Shown here piece by piece: positions 53,619 through 63,974 of a stretch of 64,000 nucleotides of DNA (position 1 is the stretch's first letter; every line of letters starts with the position of its first letter). The notes under the pieces were generated by a model, which worked only from the letters and a program-made list of their open reading frames with translations, was not told the DNA's origin and ran no database searches. The translations under genes were made by a program, and so were the position numbers. The DNA is taken from positions 309,091 to 373,090 of the forward strand of contig NZ_KB893134.1 of NCBI RefSeq assembly GCF_000374005.1, read 5' to 3'. The DNA is from Kiloniella laminariae DSM 19542. GTDB taxonomy: Bacteria; Pseudomonadota; Alphaproteobacteria; Kiloniellales; Kiloniellaceae.

Positions 53619-55310
53619 TTATTTTTTATCTTCAGCCGCACGGGACAGGGCTTCGCCGAGGATATCGCCGAGGCTTGCACCGGAGTCTGTTGAACCGTAA
53701 TCAGCCATTGCCTGTTTCTCTTCAGCAGCTTCGTACTGTTTGATGGACAGGGCAATTTTGCGGGATTTTGAATCGATGTTTGTAATACGAGCATCGATTT
53801 TTTCGCCCACTGCGAAACGGTCTGTACGCTGTTCGCTACGCTCACGGGACAGTTCAGTTTTGCGGATGGCGCCAACAGCACCGTCTGCAATCTGTACTTC
53901 GAGAGCGTTATCTGTAACAGCCGTAATGGTACAGGTAACAACAGCACCTTTTTTCAGGCCTTCGACAGAGCCAGCAAAAGGATCAGAGCCAAGCTGCTTG
54001 ATACCGAGGCTGATGCGCTCTTTCTCAACGTCAACGTCAAGAACCTTGACTTTGACCATGTCGCCTTTTTTGTACTCTTTCACAGCATCTTCGCCGGAGA
54101 GTTCCCAATCCAGATCGGAAAGGTGAACCATGCCGTCAATTTCACCGGGCAGACCAACGAACAGACCGAATTCGGTGATGTTCTTGATTTCGCCTTCGAG
54201 TTCGGCTTCAGCAGGGTGAGTTGCCTGGAATGACTCCCATGGGTTGGAAGAACACTGTTTCAGGCCGAGGCTGATGCGACGTTTGGATTCGTCAACATCA
54301 AGAACCATGACTTCAACTTCCTGGCTGGTAGAAACGATTTTACCAGGGTGGATGTTTTTCTTGGTCCAGGACATTTCAGAAACGTGAACCAGGCCTTCGA
54401 TGCCAGGCTCGAGTTCAACGAATGCGCCGTAGTCAGTGATATTGGTAACGCGACCGACCAGCTTGGCACCCATTGGGTATTTGGCAGCAACGCCATCCCA
54501 AGGATCTGTTTCCAGCTGTTTCATGCCGAGGCTGATACGCTGGGTTTCAGCATTGAAGCGGATAACCTGAACATCAACCTGCTGGCCAATGGAGAGGGTT
54601 TCGCTCGGGTGGTTGATACGTTTCCAGGAGATGTCGGTAACATGCAACAGGCCGTCAACACCGCCGAGATCAACGAACGCGCCGTAATCAGTGATGTTTT
54701 TAACAACACCCTGAAGAACCTGACCTTCGGAGAGGTTGGCAACCAGCTCGGAACGCTGTTCTGCACGGGTCTCTTCGAGAACTGCACGACGGGAAACAAC
54801 GATGTTGCCACGTGAGCGGTCCATTTTCAGGATCTGGAATGGCTGCGGGTTGCCCATAAGCGGAGAAACGTCGCGTACCGGACGAATGTCAACCTGGCTG
54901 CCTGGCAGGAAGGCCACGGCGCCGGAAAGATCAACAGTGAATCCACCTTTAACACGACCAAAGATAACGCCATTAACGCGCTCGTTGTCGTTGAAGGATT
55001 TTTCAAGCTGTGTCCAGGCTTCTTCGCGTTTGGCTTTGTCGCGGGAGATCATAACATCCCCGGTCTTGCTTTCCATACGCTCGAGGTAAACTTCTACCTC
55101 ATCCCCAACTTTAAGTTCGGGAGCCTGACCCATGTCAGCGAATTCTTTAAGTGCAACGCGGCCTTCGGATTTGAGGCCAACATCGATTACGGCAACATCA
55201 CCTTCGATGGCGATGATCATGCCTTTGAGTACGTTCCCTTCGAGACGCTCGGACTGACCGAGGGATTCGTCTAGAAGATCGGCAAAACTTTCCATAGCTG
55301 CTTCAGCCAT
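53619..55310 (-). CDS. rpsA: 30S ribosomal protein S1
   Basis: 563 residues with six S1 repeats. Repeats 3-6 show the GxVxxITDYGAFVxL motif (VVKNITDYGAFVDLGGVDGL; RVTNITDYGAFVELEPGIEG; EIKNITEFGLFVGLPGEIDG). It delivers mRNA to the 30S subunit. SD AAGGA lies 12 bases before the ATG. The leader (55311-55448) contains a GC-rich hairpin, GCCGG-N5-CCGGC (55351-55365), that could be involved in autoregulation. Confidence 0.97.
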   Translation of the reverse strand: MAEAAMESFADLLDESLGQSERLEGNVLKGMIIAIEGDVAVIDVGLKSEGRVALKEFADMGQAPELKVGDEVEVYLERMESKTGDVMISRDKAKREEAWTQLEKSFNDNERVNGVIFGRVKGGFTVDLSGAVAFLPGSQVDIRPVRDVSPLMGNPQPFQILKMDRSRGNIVVSRRAVLEETRAEQRSELVANLSEGQVLQGVVKNITDYGAFVDLGGVDGLLHVTDISWKRINHPSETLSIGQQVDVQVIRFNAETQRISLGMKQLETDPWDGVAAKYPMGAKLVGRVTNITDYGAFVELEPGIEGLVHVSEMSWTKKNIHPGKIVSTSQEVEVMVLDVDESKRRISLGLKQCSSNPWESFQATHPAEAELEGEIKNITEFGLFVGLPGEIDGMVHLSDLDWELSGEDAVKEYKKGDMVKVKVLDVDVEKERISLGIKQLGSDPFAGSVEGLKKGAVVTCTITAVTDNALEVQIADGAVGAIRKTELSRERSEQRTDRFAVGEKIDARITNIDSKSRKIALSIKQYEAAEEKQAMADYGSTDSGASLGDILGEALSRAAEDKK

Positions 55311-55350
55311 TGGTTAGAGTTCCTTTCAAAATATTGCACTATTCAGGCCG

Positions 55351-55365
55351 GCCGGTTTTTCCGGC
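55351..55365 (-). promoter_or_regulatory. Hairpin in the rpsA leader
   Basis: GCCGGTTTTTCCGGC on the plus strand forms a 5-bp GC stem with a T5 (A5 on the minus strand) loop, about 40 bases before the rpsA start. A -10-like TATAAA (minus strand, 55396-55401) lies just upstream of it, so it would be in the 5' UTR. Possible S1 autoregulatory element, unproven. Confidence 0.35.
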
Positions 55366-55448
55366 GGTCTACCCAGGACCATCCCGGGCTAGTCATTTAT
55401 ACTGTCTGACAGAAAAACCAGGACTGTAACAAAACACCAGAAGGCCTG

Positions 55449-56090
55449 TCAGAGTGAGAGACGCTCTTTAATAAGCTGTCTTGCCACCTTGAAGGCCCTG
55501 TCGGCATCCATGTCACTGGTGTCCAGTATCACCGCATCATCAGCAGCCCGCAGGGGTGCCGTGTCACGATTACGATCCCGCTGATCACGTTCACGCAAAT
55601 CTGCCAGTACGCGGGCGTATATAGACTCTTCACCGCGCCCTAGCAACTCTTTATGTCGACGCAAGGCGCGGACTTCCGGCGTTGCCGAGATAAAAAGCTT
55701 GATTTCTGCATCCGGGCAGACGACCGTTCCGATATCGCGGCCATCGAGAATCGCCCCTAAGTGCCCGTCAGGAGGGGTTTTTGCGAAGTTGCGCTGAAAT
55801 TCCAGGAGTGCTTTTCTGACTTCCTGATTGGCGGCGACGATAGAAGCGCCCTGGCCAACTTTTTCATCGCGAATGTCTCCCCGGTCAAGATCTTCCGCTG
55901 TCAGGGTGTCGGCAACCTTGGCGGCGAGAATCGAGTCGTCCGGGTCACTGCCGCGTTCCAGAATACAGGAAGCAACGGCCCGATAGAGGGATCCCGTGTC
56001 CAGATAAGCAAGATCAAGTGATTCGGCCAGACGGCGAGCCAGAGTTCCTTTTCCCGAGGCAACGGGTCCGTCGATGGCGATAACTGGCAA
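55449..56090 (-). CDS. cmk: Cytidylate kinase
   Basis: 213 residues. P-loop IDGPVASGKGTLARRL, LDTGSLYRAVA, GRDIGTVVCPDAEIKLFI and DRDRNRDTAPLR are typical. It phosphorylates CMP and dCMP. It lies between aroA and rpsA as in most proteobacteria, 138 bases ahead of rpsA and 81 after aroA. Confidence 0.97.
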   Translation of the reverse strand: MPVIAIDGPVASGKGTLARRLAESLDLAYLDTGSLYRAVASCILERGSDPDDSILAAKVADTLTAEDLDRGDIRDEKVGQGASIVAANQEVRKALLEFQRNFAKTPPDGHLGAILDGRDIGTVVCPDAEIKLFISATPEVRALRRHKELLGRGEESIYARVLADLRERDQRDRNRDTAPLRAADDAVILDTSDMDADRAFKVARQLIKERLSL

Positions 56091-56171
56091 AGTTGTGTCC
56101 TTAAAAACCGTGCTGTAGCAAGCGGGAAAGATAAACCCAGCGAGCTGTTCCTGCTATTGATAAATCGGGTC

Positions 56172-57889
<1,718 letters not shown>

Positions 57890-58222
57890 GTGAGTAAGCC
57901 GGAATGGGGTAAGAAACATACCTGTCATAGCTGTGATGCTAAGTATTACGATTTTCGAAAATCACCTGTCATCTGCCCGAAGTGCGGTGTTGAGTTCGAC
58001 CCGGAAGGTGGACGTAGCCGTCGCGGTCGTGCTGCCAAGGCAAAAGCGGAAGCCGTTGTTGCGGCCACTGAAGACGATGACGATATCCTTGTAGATGAGG
58101 ATTCAGATTCCTTTCCGGATGATGAGGAGCTTCTGAATCTCGACGATGACGATAACGTCGATGATGATGATGAAGATCTTCAGACGGTTAGCGGCAAGTC
58201 AGGCGGGATCAGCGACGATTAA
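57890..58222 (+). CDS. TIGR02300 family acidic zinc-ribbon protein
   Basis: 110 residues, start GTG 57890 with GGAGG ahead. N-terminal ribbon CHSCDAKYYDF ... CPKCGVEF (two CxxC pairs), a basic stretch RSRRGRAAKAKAE, then a very acidic C-terminal half (DDDDILVDED, NLDDDDNVDDDDED). This matches the alphaproteobacterial FYDLN-acid family, conserved in position beside aroA. Function unknown; metal binding or nucleic-acid contact are possible from composition only. Confidence 0.92.
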   Translation: MSKPEWGKKHTCHSCDAKYYDFRKSPVICPKCGVEFDPEGGRSRRGRAAKAKAEAVVAATEDDDDILVDEDSDSFPDDEELLNLDDDDNVDDDDEDLQTVSGKSGGISDD

Positions 58223-58275
58223 TTCCCGCTGTTTTCCATGAGATGATTTTTATCTGTTCAGGAGAGATTTTTCTC

Positions 58276-58304
58276 TTGCCAAGAGGGTAAAGACATCATA
58301 TTTT
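58276..58304 (+). promoter_or_regulatory. Candidate tRNA-Ala promoter
   Basis: TTGCCA at 58276-58281, exactly 17 bases, TATTTT at 58299-58304. The predicted start near 58311 lies in a hairpin (58304-58332) that ends five bases before the tRNA. Confidence 0.4.
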
Positions 58305-58332
58305 CCGCCGCATCCGCAAAAGATGTGGCGGA
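58304..58332 (+). terminator. Hairpin between TIGR02300 gene and tRNA-Ala
   Basis: TCCGCCGCATC (58304-58314) pairs with GATGTGGCGGA (58322-58332) with one G-T pair and a short A-rich loop. It may end the TIGR02300 message or flank the tRNA primary transcript for processing. Confidence 0.5.
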
Positions 58333-58337
58333 TAAAA

Positions 58338-58413
58338 GGGGCCATAGCTCAGCTGGGAGAGCGCTTCGCTGGCAGCGAAGAGGTCAGGAGTTCGATCCTC
58401 CTTGGCTCCACCA
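58338..58413 (+). tRNA. tRNA-Ala (anticodon GGC)
   Basis: 76-base cloverleaf: acceptor GGGGCCA / TGGCTCC, anticodon stem TTCGC/GCGAA around the loop CTGGCAG so anticodon GGC, T arm AGGAGTTCGATCCTCCT, encoded CCA (58411-58413). Confidence 0.97.
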
Positions 58414-58415
58414 TC

Positions 58416-58444
58416 AAAACCCACCGCCTAAAGCGGTGGGTTTT
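58416..58444 (+). terminator. tRNA-Ala terminator
   Basis: AAAACCCACCGC (58416-58427) / GCGGTGGGTTTT (58433-58444), perfect 12-bp stem with a 5-base loop, then GTCTTTTT. Confidence 0.9.
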
Positions 58445-58530
58445 GTCTTTTTGGCGTTGTTTCTCAAACCCTTCACTTTCCTTTTGTTTTTCACACAAGG
58501 TGGTTCAGCCTACGGGCAACAATTCCGCTT

Positions 58531-59457
58531 CTATGCCGCACGCCAGCTGTTGCCACGTGCAGGGGTAATCCCTTCTGTTTTGCAAAGAAGGCACAAGAGC
58601 TGATCAATGAAGGCTTCAGCCCTGCGGGACAGAGATTGCCGCGAGGGGTAAAGCAGATAAATCGGCTTTGAAGGAAGCCGATAATCTGGCAACAGCTGTT
58701 CCAGAACTCCCTGCTCAATCTGGTTCTGAATCAGAACCCTTGGGAATTTGGTAAAACCGATTCCCCGGTACAGGGCATTAAGAATAACGTCAGTATTGTC
58801 AAAGATGAAGGAGGTTGCCACCTCTGCGGAATAGTTTTTTCCTTGCCGTATCAGCTCGAGATTTTTGGTAGTGTCTTCGCGATAGCGTATCATCTGCAGG
58901 CCGGTCAGATCAGCAGGAGCCCGGGGATTACCATGAGTTTTAACAAAATCCGGCGAGGCGACGAGGACCAGGTCGAGATCTCCGATCTTGCGCGCGACGC
59001 CTTCGGATTTGCCCAGGGCGCCAACCCGGATTGCAAGATCAAAGCGATCCCTGACCAGATCCATTAGCAGATCATTGAGCTTAAGAGTGATATCAAGACC
59101 CGGATACTTTGCCTGCATGTCAAAGACAATCGGGGCGATAAGTTTCTGTCCGATTGCGAGCGGCGCAGTAATTCTCAACTTCCCGGACAGACTATTGTCA
59201 AGACTCCCAAGATTCTCTTCCAAGATATTCAACTGATCAATAATCGTATTGGCGGATTGATAAACCAATCTCCCGGCCTCGGTTGGCCGGACTCCGCGTG
59301 AGGTCCGGAAAAGCAGTTCCTTGCGGAGTTTGCTTTCAAGAAGGGTGATTTGCTGGCTGGCGGCAGGTTGGCTGATTCCAAGCAGCTTTGCTGCTGCGGA
59401 GAGTGATCCACCATCAATAGCGGCAATGAGCGTTCTGAAGAGATGAAGTTGATCCAT
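58531..59457 (-). CDS. LysR-family regulator divergent from MBL gene
   Basis: 308 residues. N-terminal helix-turn-helix LFRTLIAAIDGGSLSAAAKLLGISQPAASQQITLLE; the C-terminal effector domain follows. The C-terminal stretch (PSRQSLSRRAEAFIDQLL) is typical of the CrgA/PcaQ-type group. It is divergent from a secreted metallo-beta-lactamase-fold gene, with a 147-base gap that contains GCTATA...TATAGC (59466-59471 and 59490-59495), a likely LysR site. Probably regulates that gene and itself. Confidence 0.9.
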   Translation of the reverse strand: MDQLHLFRTLIAAIDGGSLSAAAKLLGISQPAASQQITLLESKLRKELLFRTSRGVRPTEAGRLVYQSANTIIDQLNILEENLGSLDNSLSGKLRITAPLAIGQKLIAPIVFDMQAKYPGLDITLKLNDLLMDLVRDRFDLAIRVGALGKSEGVARKIGDLDLVLVASPDFVKTHGNPRAPADLTGLQMIRYREDTTKNLELIRQGKNYSAEVATSFIFDNTDVILNALYRGIGFTKFPRVLIQNQIEQGVLEQLLPDYRLPSKPIYLLYPSRQSLSRRAEAFIDQLLCLLCKTEGITPARGNSWRAA

Positions 59458-59465
59458 GGTTCCGC

Positions 59466-59495
59466 GCTATAAGTATTCGTTATATCGACTATAGC
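59466..59495. promoter_or_regulatory. Possible LysR binding site
   Basis: GCTATA (59466-59471) and TATAGC (59490-59495) are perfect inverted arms with T-rich contents between, immediately upstream of the lysR start in the divergent gap. Typical of a T-N11-A type autoregulatory site. Confidence 0.4.
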
Positions 59496-59604
59496 CAAAA
59501 GACCCCTGCCCTGCCACCGAATAGTTCCGATATTAAGGGGGTAATTATCGCAAGAGAGATCTTGGTTGATAAGTCGCTCATTTATAAAACATGGAGTAGA
59601 AACA

Positions 59605-60624
59605 ATGACATTGACCAGAAGAAATCTGTTGCGGGGGTCTTTGAAAGCAGTTGGTGCTGCCGCCGGAGTTACGGCGGGGGCGGGGCTTTTGTCCTCTGTT
59701 GCAGGAGAGAGGTCTCTGATCGGATCAAGTTTTGCAGCGGCACCGAGCGCAGCGGTTCAGACTGCCGGTGTTTACCGTTTTACGGTAGGGACATTGGAAG
59801 TGACTGCGTTGCTTGATGGATATTTTGATGCAGACCCGTCCTTGGTTCCGGAATTTGACCGGCAAGTCGTGGACCAGCTGTATCAGGCACAATTCCGAGA
59901 TTTACCGGGAGAAAAAGTGCGAATCGGAGTGAATTGTTTTGTTATTAATACAGGCGACAAGCTGGTGCTGGTTGATTCTGGAACTGCCGATAAGTATGGC
60001 CCAACGATGGGAAGGCTCCCTGAAAATTTGCGTGCTGCAGGGATCGCACCGGAATCTATCGACGCTATTCTTATCACCCACATGCACATTGATCACATCT
60101 CGGGGATCTCCTCGATCGATGGTAAAGCACTGTTCCCCAATGCCGAGCTGATTGTTCACAAGGCCGACTGGGATTACTGGCATGATGATGGTGCTATGGC
60201 TAAAGTTTCTAAAACCATGCAGGACATTTCGCTGCATTCCCGCGCAATGGCTTTACCCTACAAAAAAAGGCTGACCCTGATTGAAAAAGACGGGGAAATT
60301 CTACCAGGGATCGAGGCCATGGCCCTGCCAGGCCATACCCCTGGCCACACTGGTTTCCTGTTGCGGTCTGCCGGGCAGGAAGTGTTGATCTGGGGGGATG
60401 TTATCCACTTCACAGCACTGCAGTTTGCCCGTCCGGACTGGCGCGTTGTGTTCGATACAGACATGGACCAGGCCGAGCAGACCCGCCGCCGGATGCTTGA
60501 CCGGGTTGCTGCGGATCGCGTTGCTGTTCTTGGCAGTCACCTCGACTTTCCCGGACTGGGGCATGTCGCGCGCGAGGGGGATAATTTCAGATACATTCCC
60601 TCGACCTGGCAGTATCAGGTCTAA
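59605..60624 (+). CDS. Tat-exported metallo-beta-lactamase-fold hydrolase
   Basis: 339 residues from ATG 59605 (GGAG upstream). The N-terminus has a twin-arginine signal (MTLTRRNLLRGSLKAVGAAA) with cleavage near SSFAAAP. The body carries the di-metal motif THMHIDHISG (HxHxDH), DSGTADKYG, later GHTPGHTGF and DVIH. Likely a periplasmic hydrolase of the lactonase/MBL group; substrate unknown. Divergent from a LysR regulator. The stop is one base from that of the convergent nosX gene. Confidence 0.9.
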   Translation: MTLTRRNLLRGSLKAVGAAAGVTAGAGLLSSVAGERSLIGSSFAAAPSAAVQTAGVYRFTVGTLEVTALLDGYFDADPSLVPEFDRQVVDQLYQAQFRDLPGEKVRIGVNCFVINTGDKLVLVDSGTADKYGPTMGRLPENLRAAGIAPESIDAILITHMHIDHISGISSIDGKALFPNAELIVHKADWDYWHDDGAMAKVSKTMQDISLHSRAMALPYKKRLTLIEKDGEILPGIEAMALPGHTPGHTGFLLRSAGQEVLIWGDVIHFTALQFARPDWRVVFDTDMDQAEQTRRRMLDRVAADRVAVLGSHLDFPGLGHVAREGDNFRYIPSTWQYQV

Positions 60625-60625
60625 A

Positions 60626-61624
60626 TTACATTTGCTCTTTGAGCGAAGCTGATATCAGGGGCGGGAGAGGTTTCCCGCCCCTGTCAGTTGCATGCACTGT
60701 AATGTTGTCGAGAGATGAAATCGCTGTTTCGATCTCTGCCTGGCTGAGGAAAGAAAACCCGGTGGAGAGTGCATCAGCTGTCGTGGCGTCAGGAGCAACA
60801 ACAGTGAGGGTCAGATATGGCAACGCCCTTTTTGCTGCTGTCGGGTCGAGCAGGTGTGTTGTTCCGTCGTGAAAGGCGGTCCCGAGAGAGGCCGAGGTGG
60901 CTACCGCCTCGCCAGGACGCAGGCTGAGCGAGAAGAGCTTTTGCGTGGCAGGGTCCGGTGCGGCAACACGGATCGACCAGTCTCTCTGATCCGGATGCTG
61001 GCCCAATGCGCGGATTTCACCGAGGTTTACAAGGCAGTTGTCATAGCCTTCAGCGACAAGCATCCGGGTAATTTTGTCGGTGATATACCCCTGGGCAATA
61101 CCGTTGAGCGTGATGGCCATGCCTTTTTGGGCAAAAGAAACCCGGTGTTTCTGCAGATTCAGTTTTTGATAATCGACCAATTCGTGAACTGACTGCTCCA
61201 GTCTCGGGAAAGAGCTGCGGGGGAAGCGATCTGCCTGCATATGAAGATCCCAGAGCGGCTGGACCGTGATGTCGAAGCTTCCATCCGTCAGCCGGGAAAA
61301 ATACCGGGCCTGTTCGAGCAGCTCGTAAAATTCGGGTGAGGGGTTCGCTATCTCTGCTGCCCGGTTCAGGCGGGAAATTTCTGATCGGCTGTCATAGAGG
61401 CTGAAAATTTTCTCGAGCCGTTTGATTTCGTTAGCCAACTTCAGAGCGAGTTTTTCTGAATCTGGTCGCCGCGGCAGGATAATCTCGGCTTCTCCACCAA
61501 GTGCCCGCCCGTGCCAGCGGTGCAGATCTGCTGCTGCACGTAATCCGGAAACGGGCAGAGCGCTGACAAGAGAGGCAGTGGCTGCGATCTGCAGGAAACG
61601 TCTTCTGTTCAGGGGAGAGCGCAT
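60626..61624 (-). CDS. nosX: FAD:protein FMN transferase (ApbE/NosX-like)
   Basis: 332 residues from ATG 61622-61624 (AAGG upstream). Tat signal NRRRFLQIAATASL, then the ApbE fold: LYDSRSEISRLNRAAE, DGSFDITVQPLWDL, ITLNGIAQGYITDKI, VNLGEIRALG, ATSASLGTAFHDGTTHLLDP. In the nos cluster this is NosX, which flavinylates NosR, the electron donor to N2O reductase. It is last in the minus-strand nos group. Confidence 0.9.
   Translation of the reverse strand: MRSPLNRRRFLQIAATASLVSALPVSGLRAAADLHRWHGRALGGEAEIILPRRPDSEKLALKLANEIKRLEKIFSLYDSRSEISRLNRAAEIANPSPEFYELLEQARYFSRLTDGSFDITVQPLWDLHMQADRFPRSSFPRLEQSVHELVDYQKLNLQKHRVSFAQKGMAITLNGIAQGYITDKITRMLVAEGYDNCLVNLGEIRALGQHPDQRDWSIRVAAPDPATQKLFSLSLRPGEAVATSASLGTAFHDGTTHLLDPTAAKRALPYLTLTVVAPDATTADALSTGFSFLSQAEIETAISSLDNITVHATDRGGKPLPPLISASLKEQM
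60656..60683 (+). terminator. Hairpin inside nosX 3' end, possible MBL terminator
   Basis: CAGGGGCGGGA (60656-60666) / TCCCGCCCCTG (60673-60683), a perfect 11-bp GC-rich stem with a 6-base loop, 31 bases after the MBL stop but within the nosX coding sequence. With no room between the convergent genes, it could end the MBL message. Confidence 0.4.
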
Positions 61625-61661
61625 GACGGGCACCTTGCTGATAAGTGTTTAAAATCGTCTG

Positions 61662-62219
61662 TCATTGAAAGCCGGAAAGATCCGGGTTATCGGGAATATC
61701 GACCATGCCCAGAACATAGTCGCTGGGTATATCGTCCAGCGCGACAATGCGCCCGCCGTTCTGCTGGATAAAATCCCGGGCCGCTGAGGAACTTGAAAAG
61801 GGGATCACGGCCGGGGCTCCCATGCCGCCGCGTTGCTGACTTTCGATCACGAGCGTCGCCTGTTCCAGGGCAATCCAGGGCCCGGAGTCCGGGTGGTTCC
61901 AGTCGGCCTTGGCCATATCAGTCACATAAATGGCCGTAATCTCGTTATTTTCGTCAGGCAGACGCAGAAACCCGACAGCATCTCGTGTGGCGGCAAACCA
62001 CAGCGGGGTATCTTTGCCAAGAAGGTGAATCTGGGCCTTGGGGCCGGGATGCCCGGCTGCGGTCATGCCACAGAAATAACTCTGGTCTTCCGAGGTCATG
62101 GTCGCTGGATCCGGACGTTTAGCTTCTTCCTGGTCAAAACAGCCAGCAAGAAGAACGGTGCCCAGAAACAGACTGAGGAATTTGGGCAGAAAGTGATAAA
62201 GAGCAGATGAGAAAATCAT
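61662..62219 (-). CDS. nosL: Copper lipoprotein NosL
   Basis: 185 residues. Lipoprotein signal peptide with lipobox LLAGC (about residue 27). The NosL motif SYFCGMTAAGHPGPKAQI contains the CxM copper ligands. Periplasmic/outer-membrane-facing chaperone delivering Cu(I) to the N2O reductase (NosZ). It follows nosY, overlapping its stop by four bases. Ends 37 bases before nosX starts. Confidence 0.93.
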   Translation of the reverse strand: MIFSSALYHFLPKFLSLFLGTVLLAGCFDQEEAKRPDPATMTSEDQSYFCGMTAAGHPGPKAQIHLLGKDTPLWFAATRDAVGFLRLPDENNEITAIYVTDMAKADWNHPDSGPWIALEQATLVIESQQRGGMGAPAVIPFSSSSAARDFIQQNGGRIVALDDIPSDYVLGMVDIPDNPDLSGFQ

Positions 62220-63046
62220 AGTTCTCTCCGCGAAAAGAGAAAGCCCGAGATGGTGAAGGGGATCATGATCCAGGCGTTCAGGGCAGCCAGGGCAAACCAG
62301 GGTGGCAGGATTGCCCGGCCAGCAATGGAGGACATGCCTGAAAGGGCTGCGGTACTGTCAAACCCGGTGAGGTTGAGCAGGCGGAAAGAATCGGCCGGGT
62401 TGAACAGCAAAAGCAGATTAACCAGATCGGCCTTCAGGGTTTCTCCCTGATCGACCACAAGGATACCCAGAACGGCCATGTCGTAGAGCAGAACAAAGAA
62501 AAGCCAGACAGCGACAGCGAGGCCGATGGCTGTGGCCCGCTCTTTTACAACGACGCTGAGAAGATATCCCAGCGAGATAAAAGCGCTGCCGAGCAGGACG
62601 GTTGAGCCGATTAATCCGGCAAAGGCCGCCCAGTCCTGTGCCGAGGTGGATTCTGCGCTCGCGGCAATCAGAACCCCCGCGGAACCATAGCCAACAATGG
62701 TGGCGAGAGAGAGAATAAAGCTGTGGCCCAGAAACTTGCCAAAGATCAGCTGCCACCGGCTGACTGGATAGGTCATGAGCAGCAGCATGGAGCCGCGCTC
62801 TATATCCCCGACGATGGTGTCATAGGAGAGCATCAGGGCAATGAGAGGAACCAGAAAGACAGAAAGGCTTGCCAGGCTGATGACGGTAACCTGCATCATG
62901 CTGGCTCGTACACTGCCCACGGGAGCAGTTCCGACAAAGGCGAGGCTGAGGGCTAGCAGGGCAAGCAGGGCGGTTGCCGCAAGAATCCAGCGGTTGCGCA
63001 GGGCATCTTTGAACTCTTTTCCGGCAATGGTCCAGATGGCGTTCAT
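62216..63046 (-). CDS. nosY: Nos ABC transporter permease NosY
   Basis: 276 residues from ATG 63044-63046 (SD GGAGG seven bases upstream). Six hydrophobic segments, N-terminal MNAIWTIAGKEFKDALRNRW. Typical NosY, the permease of the NosDFY machine that supplies sulfur or copper-site components for N2O reductase. Starts one base after nosF stops and overlaps nosL. Confidence 0.93.
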   Translation of the reverse strand: MNAIWTIAGKEFKDALRNRWILAATALLALLALSLAFVGTAPVGSVRASMMQVTVISLASLSVFLVPLIALMLSYDTIVGDIERGSMLLLMTYPVSRWQLIFGKFLGHSFILSLATIVGYGSAGVLIAASAESTSAQDWAAFAGLIGSTVLLGSAFISLGYLLSVVVKERATAIGLAVAVWLFFVLLYDMAVLGILVVDQGETLKADLVNLLLLFNPADSFRLLNLTGFDSTAALSGMSSIAGRAILPPWFALAALNAWIMIPFTISGFLFSRREL

Positions 63047-63047
63047 C

Positions 63048-63974
63048 TCAGGCCTCCTTTCTGGTACTGAAGACAGCATAAAGCTGGTCGAGAGAACTGT
63101 TGGAAAGCTCGATATCCTCAACAATGGAACCGAGTTCTCCGAGATGGCGCAGCAATAACATTTTTGCCTGTGGCGGACATTCCAGTTCAAGGTGACGGCC
63201 ATTGAGGCGGGTGATCTGTGCCTGGTGTTTGCGCAAGGGAGAGGCAATCTTATCGGCCATGCCTTCCTTGACGGTAATACGAATGTTCAGGGGAAGCCCG
63301 GCGCGTTCGCGCAGTTGCTCCAGTGAACCGGAGGCAACAACACGGCCGGAGTTCATAACGGTCACCGCATCGGTCTGGGCTTCGAGTTCGGTCAATACAT
63401 GCGAACAAAGCAGAATAGTAACGCCTTCCCGGCGCAGGTCCCGGATGATGTCATAAAACTGGTGACGCGCCGCGGGGTCGAGACCCGAAGTTGGTTCATC
63501 AAGCAGCAACACGCGGGGCTTGCCAAGCAACGCCTGGGCCAGGCCAAGGCGCTGTTTCATCCCCTTGGAGTAGGTTTTGAGGCGCCGATCAATCGCCGCG
63601 CCCAAACCGACAGTTTCCATCAGTTCAAAACAGCGTTTGTCACTCTCGTGTTTAAGCCGGGCATAAAAACGAATCAGCTCCCGGCCTGTCATGTTTGGCT
63701 CGAAAGAGACGTTTTCGGGCAGGAAGCCAATTCCTTCGCGTCGGTTAAACGCGTCCCGGTCGCAGGGATCCTTGCCCAGAATGGTCAGGTTGCCTGCTGT
63801 TGGTCTGATTAATCCAAGGATCAGTTTCATTAGCGTTGTTTTACCCGCGCCATTGTGACCGACCAGAGCCATAAGGCAGCCTTCGGGAACAAAGAGATCA
63901 ACATCGCTTACCGCCTTGTGAGAGGGGTACCACTTGCTGACCTGATTGAGAGAGATGCTGTTGCTGTCTGTCAT
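63048..63974 (-). CDS. nosF: Nos ABC transporter ATPase NosF
   Basis: 308 residues. Walker A GHNGAGKTT, signature YSKGMKQRLG, Walker B VLLLDEPTSGLDP, switch histidine in CSHVLTELEAQT. With NosY and the periplasmic NosD it assembles the Cu-S centre of N2O reductase. Starts at ATG 63974, overlapping by four bases the end of an upstream gene that runs off the window. Confidence 0.93.
   Translation of the reverse strand: MTDSNSISLNQVSKWYPSHKAVSDVDLFVPEGCLMALVGHNGAGKTTLMKLILGLIRPTAGNLTILGKDPCDRDAFNRREGIGFLPENVSFEPNMTGRELIRFYARLKHESDKRCFELMETVGLGAAIDRRLKTYSKGMKQRLGLAQALLGKPRVLLLDEPTSGLDPAARHQFYDIIRDLRREGVTILLCSHVLTELEAQTDAVTVMNSGRVVASGSLEQLRERAGLPLNIRITVKEGMADKIASPLRKHQAQITRLNGRHLELECPPQAKMLLLRHLGELGSIVEDIELSNSSLDQLYAVFSTRKEA

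Noticed and set aside
58323..58603. Two overlapping frames across tRNA-Ala (for example beginning with residues SSAGRALRWQRRGQ)
   Set aside because: These are conceptual translations of the tRNA-Ala and its flanks, a recurrent artefact.
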